A DNA stretch of 64,000 nucleotides from Buddleja alternifolia (taxonomy: Eukaryota > Streptophyta > Magnoliopsida > Lamiales > Scrophulariaceae), in assembly GCA_019426215.1 (NCBI GenBank), contig CM033394.1:16388195-16452194 (forward strand), in the 5' to 3' direction. Shown here one piece after another: positions 44,110 through 55,218 of this stretch; position 1 is the stretch's first letter, and every line of letters starts with the position of its first letter. The notes beneath the pieces were generated by a model that saw nothing but the letters and a program-made list of their open reading frames with translations, had not been told where the DNA came from and searched no databases. A program made the position numbers and the translations under genes.

Positions 44110-44408
44110 TACTCCAACTTACTGTTACTTGAGGAAGGAAAAGGAAATGATATCAAATATCAACAGTTGTCTAGTGTGACATCCACTGATTGCTTCTGCT
44201 ATTGCTATAGTATTACCAACTTCTTCGGTATTACATACGGCTCCGCTACTACCAGTTGCATTTGTTGGTCCAACAAATGCGGAGAGGTCTTGGAAGTTCA
44301 GTGGGGCTGACTTCAAGAGATGGCAGGCAGCAAAAGATGTTGTTCTGGAAAGTTCAACGAGGCTGACTTCAAGAGATTGTAGACAATTAAAATTCGCAGC
44401 CAATTAAA
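44110..44408 (+). pseudogene. Relic of a copia Gag N-terminus
   Basis: In one frame from about 44240 the sequence reads PVAFVGPTNAERSWKFSGAD and then FKRWQ. This resembles the E-KF-G-DFKRWQQKM motif near the N-terminus of many copia Gag proteins. The following bases repeat GGAARGTTCARYGRGGCTGA and CTTCAAGAGAT, a short duplication. It lies between the TIR-bounded element and the gypsy LTR and may continue the tentative copia element left of 36 kb. Confidence 0.4.
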
Positions 44409-44511
44409 TGACAACACGTGTAAATTAATATGTTAAATATTAACTTAATTCTTTTATTTATATTTAAGGGATTTAATAAATTTATCCCTAAATTAAATAA
44501 TTGATATTTAA

Positions 44512-44548
<37 letters not shown>

Positions 44549-45318
44549 TTTGGCCAATCAAGAGGTGTCATGTGGCAAGAGACACGTAATTGTGGCAATA
44601 TTAAACCATATCATGCAAACTAAGGTAATGATTGCCATCTTCTTTTGGTAAATATGATAAATTGCCATCAAATCACATGATTATGACAATTTAATCATAA
44701 TTAAATCAAATCAAGCTCTTAAATATGGTAGTGATTCCAATCAAATCATGGTGATTATGAAAAGTCTTCTACCCCTACAACTATAAATAGGGGTTTAAAT
44801 TCAATGATTCATTCACCAATTCACAAGTGCATTTGAGCAAGAGAAGCATTGGAGAAGTCTTGAAGAATTCTCTCAACTCAAGTTCATCAAGTTTGAAGAA
44901 TCTACGATGTTCTAGGCGAAGTTCAAGACGTTCATAGTGAAATTCGTCAAATCTTAGCATTTGATTCATGATTAAGGTGTTAAACCCACGAATTAATGTT
45001 ATAGAAATTCAAGTCAATCCCAAAGGAGATCAAAGCGTCGAATCCACCATCAATCTCCATCAAATTATAACGTTTGATTCGAAATAAGGGGGAAGTCCTC
45101 GAAATAACATTATTAGAAGATTAAATCAAACTTGAAGGAGATTAAAGCACAAGCTCCCCCTTCAAGATTTCAAATCCCGAAGATCAAGTTATTGAAGTGA
45201 AGAATTAGAGGATAAAATTAGAGATTTGTATCCATGATATCGTTTTGATTCAATAATATTATTTTATACAACATTTTTCTTGTTTGTTAAATCGAAGACT
45301 TGAAAATTGTTATTTACA
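44409..45318 (+). repeat. Putative 5' LTR of the gypsy element
   Basis: It starts TGACAACACGTG and ends TTATTTACA, followed by a leader with GTCACGCCTAGTGGGGACGA, a primer-site-like word seen in related elements. The 3' copy is outside the window, so the borders are provisional. It contains a TA microsatellite at about 44513-44537. Confidence 0.6.
44783..44790 (+). promoter_or_regulatory. TATA box of the gypsy LTR
   Basis: TATAAATA, followed by a purine-rich GGGG and a CA-rich likely start site about 30 bp downstream, is a strong plant core promoter inside the LTR. Confidence 0.7.
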
Positions 45319-45402
45319 AATTTCGTCACGCCTAGTGGGGACGATCTCTACCTCTAATATCTTCCCTTCATCAAAAAATTGAAGTATCACATAACACCTA
45401 TC

Positions 45403-45597
45403 ATGGAGAATGCTACAACTCTACAAGAGCAAATTGCCAACTTGACAAAGGTCGTTGAGGGATTCGCCAAGCATGTTGAAGAGGAAGACGCTCAAACTGC
45501 AAAGATGATCAACAAGGTGGATAGTACTGAAGCTAACCACGTGACAAGAAATCCATTTGAGGCTCATGACGAAGCTTCAACTAGAGAGCTTCAAGTT
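45403..45597 (+). pseudogene. gypsy gag, 5' fragment (before the copia insertion)
   Basis: From the ATG at 45403 the protein begins MENATTLQEQIANLTKVVEG, an N-terminal helix typical of plant gypsy Gag. It runs open to the insertion point, where the 5-bp duplication AAGTT begins. The rest is at 61409 onward. Confidence 0.75.
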
Positions 45598-47162
45598 TGT
45601 TAGGAATTTCATGTTAGATGTTTTGATGATGACAATTAGGATTTTTCTGTTAGACCCCAAAATATGTAAGTTTGTTTTTCAGCTTTGAAGTGTTAGATTT
45701 GTAATAGGCTTTGCTTTATTCTTATTTTAGATTGTTAGGTTAAGCTGTCTTAGACTAAGTGCCTGATATGTTGTGGGTGAGTTTATCAGAAGTATAGTTG
45801 GAAGACTCAAGCGTCTGAAGTCTGAATAAAGACGAAGATTCCAAGCGTCTAGAATGACCAGCTATTCCAAGCGTCACCTTATGGATCAAAGTAATTCAAG
45901 GATTGAATAAGCGTCTATCAATGACTGATTTCACCTGAATCTATTTCTAAAGTCCAGAAGGAGTTTAATGCAAATATTCTCAAATGCATTAAATACCAAC
46001 GGGCATTTAATTCAAATGCATTAAATGCTGATAAGAGCATTAAATGTGATAAGCACTTTCAGACGTACGGAGAAGCCACCCTATTGGACTGTCAACTATT
46101 CAAAGACTGCAGCACCAACTTTTGTGCAACAGATTTTCAGGAAAAAGAACAAAAGTTGTTCACTCGCGAAAGTGAGAGACACACGTCCTTGCATGTGTCA
46201 AACAGACACTTTTCCAAGAATGCCTATAAATAGGACTTCAACAACAAGCCAAAAACAGAGAGAACAATTATCAAGTCGAATTGCTGTTGCATTGAAGTCT
46301 CATTCCTTACAATCCCAGAAAAGCCAAAACCTTCAAGAAAATATTCTCTTTGCTTTTCTTCAAATCCTGAGACAGTCAACCCAATATCTCAAACATTATT
46401 TTTGGAGAAACCCACATTACTACTGAGATATTCCTAGTTGTTTGAACTTTATCAAAATCAAACAAACCTTTTAGAAAAACCCCTATCCAAGCCTCGCGAT
46501 CTGTGTGAAGTCGAAGTTGGATACTTGCCATATTTCTGGGTGAAAGAAGCAAGGGGATTGAAGTGATTTGGAGCAGAAATCTATGTGAACAAGGAGCTCA
46601 AGTCATCGACATCCATCTCTCCCTAATTTATAGAAGAGTCTGTGTGATTCTTTGAGAATCATTTTAGTGGATTGCCTCCAAGTGTTCGAGGAGAAGAAGG
46701 ACGTAGTTGGGGTTACACCACCCAACGAACCTTACAAATATTGTGTTCTTTACTTTACTTTCAGCATTCATTTTGTCATATCATAATCTGATAAAGTAAA
46801 ACTTAATCAAACGCTAAGCAACTAAATACACTTTTTGTGACGCTAAAGCTTTCAAAGAGAAGACTCCAAAAATTATTCCGCTGTGCTAACACTGATCACA
46901 GAACTGAACGCTCAAACCTATTTGGTTGTAGTATTCAAGTCTTGAAATCTAAGTTAACTTTATAAAAACAGTCTTCGTTAGACGCTTCACCAAAGCGCCT
47001 ATATTTTAAGTGAACGCTTAAGCCAAGCGTTAGACACTTCAAGCGTCTACTTTTCAAGCGTCCAAAAACCTTTTGAATACAAATCTTTTGAAGTCGAAAA
47101 AGACTTCAAGGTCTATTCAACCCCCCCTTCTAGACCCTTTCGTATGCCACTTGGGACCAACA
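45598..47162 (+). repeat. 5' LTR of the copia element
   Basis: 1565 bp with TGTT...AACA ends. AAGCGTC words recur throughout, in both LTRs and in the coding region. A CTATAAATAGGAC TATA region lies at about 46225. It has about 30 bp near 45998 that the 3' copy lacks. Confidence 0.92.
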
Positions 47163-47164
47163 AG

Positions 47165-47176
47165 TGGTATCAGAGC
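47165..47176 (+). other. Primer-binding site of the copia element
   Basis: TGGTATCAGAGC, two bases after the LTR, complements initiator tRNA-Met. Confidence 0.92.
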
Positions 47177-47259
47177 GGTTAAAATTGAAATTTTAAAATT
47201 TCCAAGCATAACTGCTTGTTTAGATCCTTTTTCAAACTTAGTTGCTTTAGATTTTAAAC

Positions 47260-49560
47260 ATGGCATTTGCTAAAGTTCCCAAACTAACTGAGTCAAATTT
47301 TGACACATGGAAAGTCAAAGCATTTACATATCTCTGTTCATGTGATGATAACATGTGTGATATTATTTCAGATGGGCCAATCAAAATATATAAAGTTATC
47401 ACAAGAGCGCCTGGAGCCACGGAAGAAACTCCCGATGGTTACGTTGAGAAACCAAAACAAGAATGGTCTCCAGATGAGCGTCGAAGAGCTAATTTGGACA
47501 ATGTTGGTCGTAACGCTCTATATACAGCTATTGGTGATAATGACAACTTATTTAACAAGATCAAGTCTTGCAAAACCACTAAAGAAATATGGGATAAGTT
47601 GGCTACAATTTATGGTGGTTCAGCTCAGATCAAAGAAAACAAACTTTGCATTGCCAAGGAAAAGTTTAACGGATTTAAGATGCTACCCAATGAAACTTTA
47701 GAGCAATTAGATATAAGATTTACAGCTCTAGTTACAGAACTTACATCGTTGGGAATGGATTTGCAGAATCGAGAAATGGTGGTTAAGATCTTTAGAAGTT
47801 TACCAAGTAAATTCCTGATGAAGACAACTGCTATGAGAGAATCAAATATGCTGGATCTCCTAACTCCAGAAGACGCCTTTTCAGAGCTCAAAGCATTTGA
47901 GTTTGAGTTGAATTCTGCTAGTGATGTTGTGAGTAGTCCGGTGATTGAATCTGAAGCGCTTATAGCATCAATCAAAGGCAAATCGGGCAATAAAGGAAAG
48001 AATTTAGATATCAATGAAGAAGAGGAATTGGCTTTGCTGAATAGATTTAGAAAGTTCTTGAGATATGAAAAGAAAGGAAAAAGTTTCAATAATCAAGGAC
48101 AAAGCTCATATCAAGCGCCTTCTCCGATGCAACAATAGCTTCAAGTGCCTCAATATTCTGTTCCTTCACCCCAAGCGCCTGTTCAGTACCAAGCGTCTAC
48201 TCAAAATCTCTCAGCTCCAGTGGTCTCAAAACCACACATTGCAAGGTTAACAAATGAACAAAAAATGAAAACTAATCTTTGTTACAATTGCAGGAAACCA
48301 GGGCGCTATCAGGTAAATTGTCCTTATCCAAACGTATCCAAACCCTCAAGGCAGGATTACTTGGATAGAAACCAATTCAGGAGCAACCTTCATCAACAAG
48401 GTTTGCCAGCGGAATAAGAACCAGCATCCGCACCTGAAGATTTAGAGTCATCAGAAGAGAGTAGCGACGATGATGAGCCATTAGATGACTCAGCGCTCAT
48501 ATGTCTCATGGCCAGAGATGATGAAGCATCTCCTGAGGTAATCAATGAATTATCTATTCTTCTCTCTTATGATGAATTACTTGACAAAGTCAAAGAATAC
48601 TACAATGAATGTCAAGAAGCCGCCAAAATATATCAAAATGATCTCGCTATTATCTCATCACTCACAAGAGATAAAGTGACGCTCAAAGCAGAGTTGCGAG
48701 TTCAGCAACAGTGCATTGAGAAGAACCAATCGCTTGAGAGTGAAATTATTCAATTAAAAAGCGATCTTGATATAATAGTCAAGAGAGAAGCTGATTTGAT
48801 CGCTAGACTTGCTAAATCATAGCAGCTCATCTCATCATTATCAAAAGCTTCTAAAAAGTTGGATAATGTGACTGAAGTAACTAGATTATTTGGTGAGAAC
48901 ACCGGTTTAGGATGCGATAAACTCGGTAAACAACCCAATAAATCTAATGTTACGGCAAACAACAAAGGAAAGGGTGTTATCTTTGTTGAAAAAGGTTCAC
49001 AAGGTCAAACACAAAATGAACCTAGTGACAATGGTAAGAGGCTAAATGAGAAAGTCAAAGCTAACTCAGGCAAGAGTAAGGCTAAGGAAAATGATTCACA
49101 AAGACCGGTCTATCTAAACGCTCAAAAGACTAAAGATAAGTCTGACCACTGTGAATCAAGTGCTAAGCGTCCAGCACCAAAAGTGCAACCCAAGCCAGCG
49201 CCAAGGAAATACCAGCGTCAATATCCGAGACAGTCAAGATCACATTATCGATACTATGATGATTATGATTATGACTATGATTATGACTACCATTATAATC
49301 AAGGATATTATTATTATACACTCAAAAAGCACACACAACACGTTGTGAAACCCAAAAAGGCCAGTATTCCTACAATGAAGACTAGGCAAATATGGGTTCC
49401 TAAAGTTCTAATTCAAACTAACAATGTTACTAATGTTAAAGGACCCAAGCAACAATGGGCACCTGAACAGAAATTGAACTTCCCTTTTGATTGCAGGTAC
49501 CTAGAGCTAGAGCCGATACATCTGTGTGGTACTTCGATAGTGGACCGTCAAGGCACATGA
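47260..49560 (+). pseudogene. copia gag region with several stops
   Basis: The ATG at 47260 gives MAFAKVPKLTESNFDTWKVK. A UBN2-type Gag domain follows (KEIWDKLATIYGGS, then ETLEQLDIRFTALV) to about residue 240. A zinc knuckle at about 48283-48324 reads CYNCRKPGRYQVNC, with Arg where His is expected. An acidic and then coiled-coil segment follows (48.4-48.8 kb), and a long Lys-rich linker with a Tyr/Asp run (49.25-49.30 kb). All parts are in one frame but are cut by TAG at 48136, TAA at 48415 and TAG at 48820. Gag forms the virus-like particle. The long linker and coiled coil fit Sirevirus Gag. Confidence 0.85.
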
Positions 49561-51594
49561 CTGGTTCCAAAGATCTTCTGATCAACTATCAAGCTGCCAA
49601 TGGTCCTCATATTATATTTGGTGACAACTCCAAAGGTAAAACCAAAGGTATAGGTACTGTGCATAGGGGGAACATCATGATAAGTGATGCTTATATATTA
49701 TGTTGAGGGTCTAAAGCACAATTTATTAAGCATAAGTCAATTTTGTGATAAAGGCTTTGAAGTCATATTCTCAAGTGACTGTTGCTATATAAATGACGCT
49801 AAGACTAAGTTTACTAAATTGAAAGGAAAAAGAACTAACAACGTATATTTGGTAGATTGGGGTTCAACACTTGATAACAACCCAACATGTTTTGTTGCTA
49901 AAAATGAATCTAAAATGGGTTGGTTATGGCATAGAAAAATGAATCACCTCAACTTCAAAACAATCTCTCAGCTTATAAGTCAAAATCTTGTAGAGGGATT
50001 ACCAAATGGACCATTTCACAAGGATCGCCTTTGTGACGCTTGTCAAATGGGTAAACAAGTTAAATCATCGTTCAAGAGAAAACCTCATCTATCTACCTCT
50101 AGAATACTTGAACTACTTCACATGGATTTGTTTGGACCTGTTCAAACGATCAGTGTAAGCGGTAAGAAGTATACTTTGGTGATAGTAGATGATTTCTCTC
50201 GACTTCCTTGGGTGGAATTTCTTTCATCCAAAGATGAAACATGTGGCAAGTTAACGACGCTTATTCGGCAACTTCAAATATTGAGAAATCTTAAGGTTGC
50301 AAGAATAAGAAGCGATCACGGTACTGAGTTTACTAACAAGATTTTTGAGAAGTTTTGTGCAGAAAATGGAATACATCATGAGTTTTTAGCTCCCAGAACT
50401 CCCTAACAAAATGGTGTTGCTGAGCGCCGAAACCGAACGCTTAAGGAAACAGCTAGGACTATGTTAGCAGAATCCAAGCTCGCCCCTAGGTTTTGGGCCG
50501 AAGCGATCAACACTGCCTGTTACACTCAAAACCGTTGCATGATCAACAAACAGCATGGGAAAACCCCATATGAACTGTGGAAGGGACGTAAGCCAAATGT
50601 TTCATATTTTCACGTCTTTGGTTCTAAATGTTTTACCCATAATAATGGTTCCCAAAGCCTAAAGACATTTGATCCTAAAGCGGATGAGGGAATCTTTCTA
50701 GGCTACGCCAAAAATGGAAAGAATTTTTGCATCCTAAATAAGATCAAATCGAAGGTAGAGGAATCTATTCATGTTATTTTTGATGATGCTAACCAAGAAC
50801 CGAGTAAGGTTAATATAAATGATGTAGGAGTTGAAGATCTATGTCATCAAGCGTCTAAGGTTACTATTGATGAAGATACTGACGACGATGATGAGATCTC
50901 AGTGCCACCTCCTAAGATCACTCGTGAGGTTAATATGGACAATCATGTAAGAAATGCTGATGATCATGAAGAGAGTGATCATCAAGAGCACACAAGGAAT
51001 TGTGAACTTGGAGCGCCTACGCAAGAAGGTAGTCAAGCGTATGATCCTCAAGCGCCTGTTCAACCTCTTAACCCCTTCCAACCAGACAGACTATGGCTAC
51101 GTGATCATCCACCAGAGCAAATTATTGGAGATATTGGAGTGCCTGTTAGGACTAGAGCCGCTACATTCAATGAGGCTATGTTCGCAAGCTTTCAATCTCA
51201 AATGGAACCTAAGAAAGTGGACGAAGCGCTAAGCGACCCAAGTTGGATTGAAGCTATGCAAGAAGAGCTTAATCAGTTTGAACGAAATAAGGTTTGGATG
51301 CTAGTACCAAGGCCAACTCACCAAGGAGTTATTGGAACTAGATGGGTTTATAGAAACAAGATGGATGAGAACGGCATTGTGATAAGAAACAAGGCCAGAC
51401 TCGTAGCTCAAGGATATTGCCAAGAGGAGGGTATTGTCTTTGATGAGACATACGCTCCTGTTGCTCGTCTTGAAGCAATCCGCATATTTCTAGCGTATGC
51501 AACGTTCAACAAGTTCATGGTGTATCAGATGGACGTGAAGAGTGCCTTCCTAAATGGTAAACTCCAAGAAGAAGTATATGTGGAGCAACCACCA
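49491..51594 (+). pseudogene. copia pol, first part: protease, integrase and start of reverse transcriptase
   Basis: Protease: WYFDSGPSRHMTG at about 49.53 kb (Pro where Cys is usual). Integrase: GLKHNLLSISQ, the HHCC finger (WHRKMNHL ... CDACQMGK, 49.93-50.05 kb) and the catalytic core with VIVDDFSR, then IRSDHGTEF, up to the [12 protein letters not shown] helix. Reverse transcriptase starts around 51.2 kb ([40 protein letters not shown]). Defects: a frame change near 49.5 kb, another near 49.69 kb, and TAA at 50404 where Gln is usual. The frame then ends at the solo LTR inserted at 51595. Confidence 0.9.
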
Positions 51595-53361
51595 TGTTGG
51601 TCCCAAGTGGTATACGAAAGGGTCTAGAAGGGGGGGGGGGGGTTGAATAGACCCTGAAGTCTTTTTTTTGACTTCTTAAAAATTCGTATTACTTTGAAGT
51701 ATTTGAACGCTTGACAAGTTTAAGCGCATGATGTGGCGCTTGAGAAACGTTAACTTAGACTCGGTGATTTCAACGCTTACCAGAGTAGGGCAGAGTTTAA
51801 TCACTAAATCAGAGTTAGCACAGCGGAAGTATTTTATAGCTTAGCGTTCAGTTAATTATTCGAAAGTAGTCGCTTAGTTGTTTTAAGACTTTATCAGAAT
51901 GTATGCAGTAGGAATAGTAAAGCAGTAACACAATGAATGCTTAAAGAGGTAAATGACACAAGATATTTGTAAGGTTCACTGGGTGATGTAATCCCAGCTA
52001 CGTCCTTCTTCTCCTTTTATCAGGGAGGTTTTCCACTATGATGATTATCGAAGAGTCACACAGAGACTTCTACAAGATAGAGGGAGATTGGATATGATCT
52101 TGGAACTCCTTGGTCACACAGATTTCAGCTCCACTAAAGATCTTCTATCCCCTTGCTTCTTTCACTCAGAAATGGTGCAAGTTACTCTTGATCTCGGAAC
52201 TCCTTGGTCACACAGATTTCAGCTCCAATAGAGATCAACTTCAACAAGCTTCTTTTACACAAAAATATTGCTTGCAAGTCAACCAGCTTTCTCACTCAGA
52301 TGAAAGGTGTTGATGGTTTTGGTCACGGGTTTGTTTGTTTTTGGAAAGTTCAAACAACTTGGGGATATCTCAATGGTAGTATAGGTTCTTCTTAACAAGA
52401 GATTTGAGATATGGGTGACTGTCTCTGGAATATTTGTGAAAAGCTTATATGGATATTTGGCTATGATTTTTAGTAAGCTTTTCTTTCAACAAGGTAGGTA
52501 TTTTTGTGTGTCACGCACCCTTTCTTGTATTTTGAAAGAGCTATTTATAAGGTATTGGTGGTTTTTGTCCGTTTGACTCGGTTGGAGTCTCGTTTCCCCA
52601 AACATTCCTTGAGTTCAGACATTTCTAACTTTGGGTATATTTAATTGGTTAGGCATGGTCTTGGTTTCATAAATCTGACAGTCTAGGTCAAAGATATGGC
52701 TTGCCCATAAGTTATAGTGCTTATATTTTAATAGCACTTATCCGACTTTTAATGCATCTTGTCTTATTTCCGTTGGAAATAATTCATCCGTTTGATTCAT
52801 GCATTTTTTAAGTCTTTGGATGGTTTTGGGTTTGAATTCTTTTCAGGTTACGTTCTTTGTAGGTTGTGTTGGTTTAACCTTTTTGGACGCTTGCTGAAGA
52901 GAATAGTTATTCTCGTGTATTGGACAGACGCTTGGACTGATCCTGACTTTCTTTTCTTTATTTCAGACGCTTACTCTTCAATCTTGTCTTGATGGTCTCA
53001 CTGAGAATTCTGTCATTTCACTTGATGTTGAGTATTCGGCCTGAGTTATCCATTCGTAGTTTGAGCACTGGGATAATCCCTAAAGCGTTTGACGGACGCT
53101 TCAAGATATCTTTATCCATTGTAGCTTTAGACGCTTGATCTTCACCTTCATCACTTGGTAGACTCACCCAGAATTTTCCTAAGTGTTTTAGTGTCACATA
53201 CTTAGTCTAAGGAATTCTACAAAGATAAATACTATAAGCCTAAGATAAATAAGCTTTCAGGTACTTATACATAACATTCTATGAAAGCTTTTACACTTTT
53301 CGGAGTCTAACAGAAAGTCCTATTTGTCATCATCAAAACATCTAATATGAAATTCCTAACA
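51595..53361 (-). mobile_element. Solo LTR of a related copia family, antisense, inside the reverse transcriptase
   Basis: Read on the minus strand it begins TGTTAGGAATTTCATATTAG and ends GGGACCAACA, the same termini as the host element's LTRs, but it is 1767 bp long and diverged inside. CACCA flanks both sides (51590-51594 and 53362-53366). No internal region is present, so it is the scar of recombination between two LTRs. A run of 13 Gs at 51630-51642 lies near its end. The ORFs inside are not genes. Confidence 0.93.
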
Positions 53362-54506
53362 CACCAGGTTTCATTAACAATCATGGTAAGGGTATGGTTA
53401 ACAAGCTAGACAAAGCACTTTATAGGCTTAAGCAAGCACCCCGAGCATGGTATGACACTCTCTCTATCTTTCTCATTGGTAAAGGTTTTTCAAAAGGCAG
53501 CGTTGATACAACGTTATTCAAAATTACCAATAACGAAGATATTCTCTTAGTCCAAATTTACGTTGATGATATTATATTTGGTTTTACTAACAAGCGTCTG
53601 TGTGAGAAATTTTCGAAAATGATGCAAGAACAATTTGAAATGAGCATGATGGGTGAATTAACTTTCTTCTTAGGATTACAAGTTAAACAACTTCATAATG
53701 GCACATTTATAAACCAAGCCAAATACACAAGATATATGATTAAGAAATTTGGTATGGAAAATGCATCATATTCAAAAATTCCAATGAGCCAAACGCTTAA
53801 GCTAGATAAAGATGAAAGTGGAAAGAAAGTTGATATCACTAATTATAGAGGTATCATTGGATCACTTCTTTATCTTACTGCTAGTAGACCTGATATTATG
53901 TTTTCTGTATGCATGTGTGCACGATTTCATGCTGATCCTAAAGAGTCACACTTAATTGCTGCCAAGAAGATCCTTAAATACCTGAAAGGCACACAAAATG
54001 TGGGCTTATGGTATCCTAGGGATTCTCCTTTTGAACTAATTGGTTACTCAGATGCAGATTTTGCAGGTTGCAAAATAGATCGTAAAAGTACTAGTGGTAC
54101 TTGTCAATTCCTAGGTGATAGGTTAGTTTCATGGCATAGCAAGAAACAACAATCCATAGTTACCTCCACAGCCGAAGCTGAGTATGTAGCTGCAGGAAGT
54201 TGTTGTGCACAAGTATTATGGATGAGGCAACAACTTAGAGATTATGGAATAATCCTAGGTCCAACCCACATTCATTGTAATAACCAAAGCGCTCTAGCCA
54301 TGATTCAAAACCCTGTTCTTCATTCCAGAACCAAACACATTGACATTAGATACCATTTTCTTCGTGACCACGTTCAAAAGAAAGATATCTCCATGCACTT
54401 CATTGGAACTGACAAACAAGTGGCAGATATCTTCACCAAAGCACTCAACGAACAACGTTTTCTCACTTTGAGAAGTGAATTAGGTATGATTGATTTAAAT
54501 GCTTAA
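53362..54506 (+). pseudogene. copia pol, second part: reverse transcriptase and RNase H
   Basis: The frame resumes with PGFINNHG right after the duplicated CACCA. It continues through ALYRLKQAPRAWYD, the catalytic IYVDDIIFG at about 53.56 kb, FFLGLQV, YRGIIGSLLYLTASRPDI, and RNase H (SDADFAGCKIDRKSTSGTCQ, TAEAEYVAAG, RTKHIDIRYHFLRD) to IFTKAL and a normal stop. This part is open without breaks and very similar in plan to active copia elements. Confidence 0.92.
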
Positions 54507-55218
54507 TCATTTGCGTCATATTTTATTAGACATATAATTTAGGGGGAATCCACTTGATTTATATCTAAAAGATTTTCCTAACTGGTACAAGTTATCAAAT
54601 TTAGGGGGAACCTTAAAATTGTACTTAACCATAACTGCAAGCGTCAATGATCAAAATTTTCAGATGTATGATCATCAACGCTCAGCATTACTTATACATA
54701 ATATATTGGAAGCTCAAACATAAAAATTCTTTTCAATCCTAAGCGTCTAATTTTTATATACCAACAAGTGTTATCAATTAAGCGTTGAATCAATTCCAAT
54801 CAACTCTTAATATAAAAATATTTTCTTTACAAGCCATGCATAAAGTTTACAAGCTTCTTTCGAAGTAGTGGGTAGACTCAAAAGTCTATTTTGTACTCTA
54901 CTCACACGCTTCTATCACATCAAACTGGCGGATAATCAAAAACTTTTTCAAAATGACGGTTCAGAGATAGCACGTGTTTGTGTACGTGTCAGTGTACAAA
55001 CAGGCGCATGCGTTACACTCTGAAAATGCCAAACGTTTTTAAAATTTTAACTCGGATGTCAAATCTTTATATATGAGAATTACCAAATGTAACTTCTCTC
55101 TATTACACAAAACTCGCGTCTGCAGTTAATGAATTCATGGCTGATATTAAAACTCTTTACACGTGTTTGAATTCTACAGAGACAAGAGAACACAAGTTTA
55201 AAAAAAAAATTAACTGCT
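54507..55218 (+). other. Spacer after pol with polypurine-like repeats and a TATA-like word
   Basis: TTTAGGGGGAA occurs twice (about 54539 and 54599), resembling the real polypurine tract at 59854. Multiplied polypurine tracts after pol are reported for Sireviruses. CTTTATATATGAG at 55064-55076 lies about 150 bp before the extra ORF and could be a separate promoter. No protein is encoded here. Confidence 0.55.

Noticed and set aside
47165..47176. Possible tRNA-Met gene fragments here and at 43843-43854
   Set aside because: Only the 12 bases complementary to the tRNA 3' end are present, as expected of primer-binding sites.
51630..51642. Run of 13 Gs
   Set aside because: It corresponds to the C-run near the LTR end in the related copies (7-8 Cs). 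The extra length may be slippage or a sequencing error, so I draw nothing from it.
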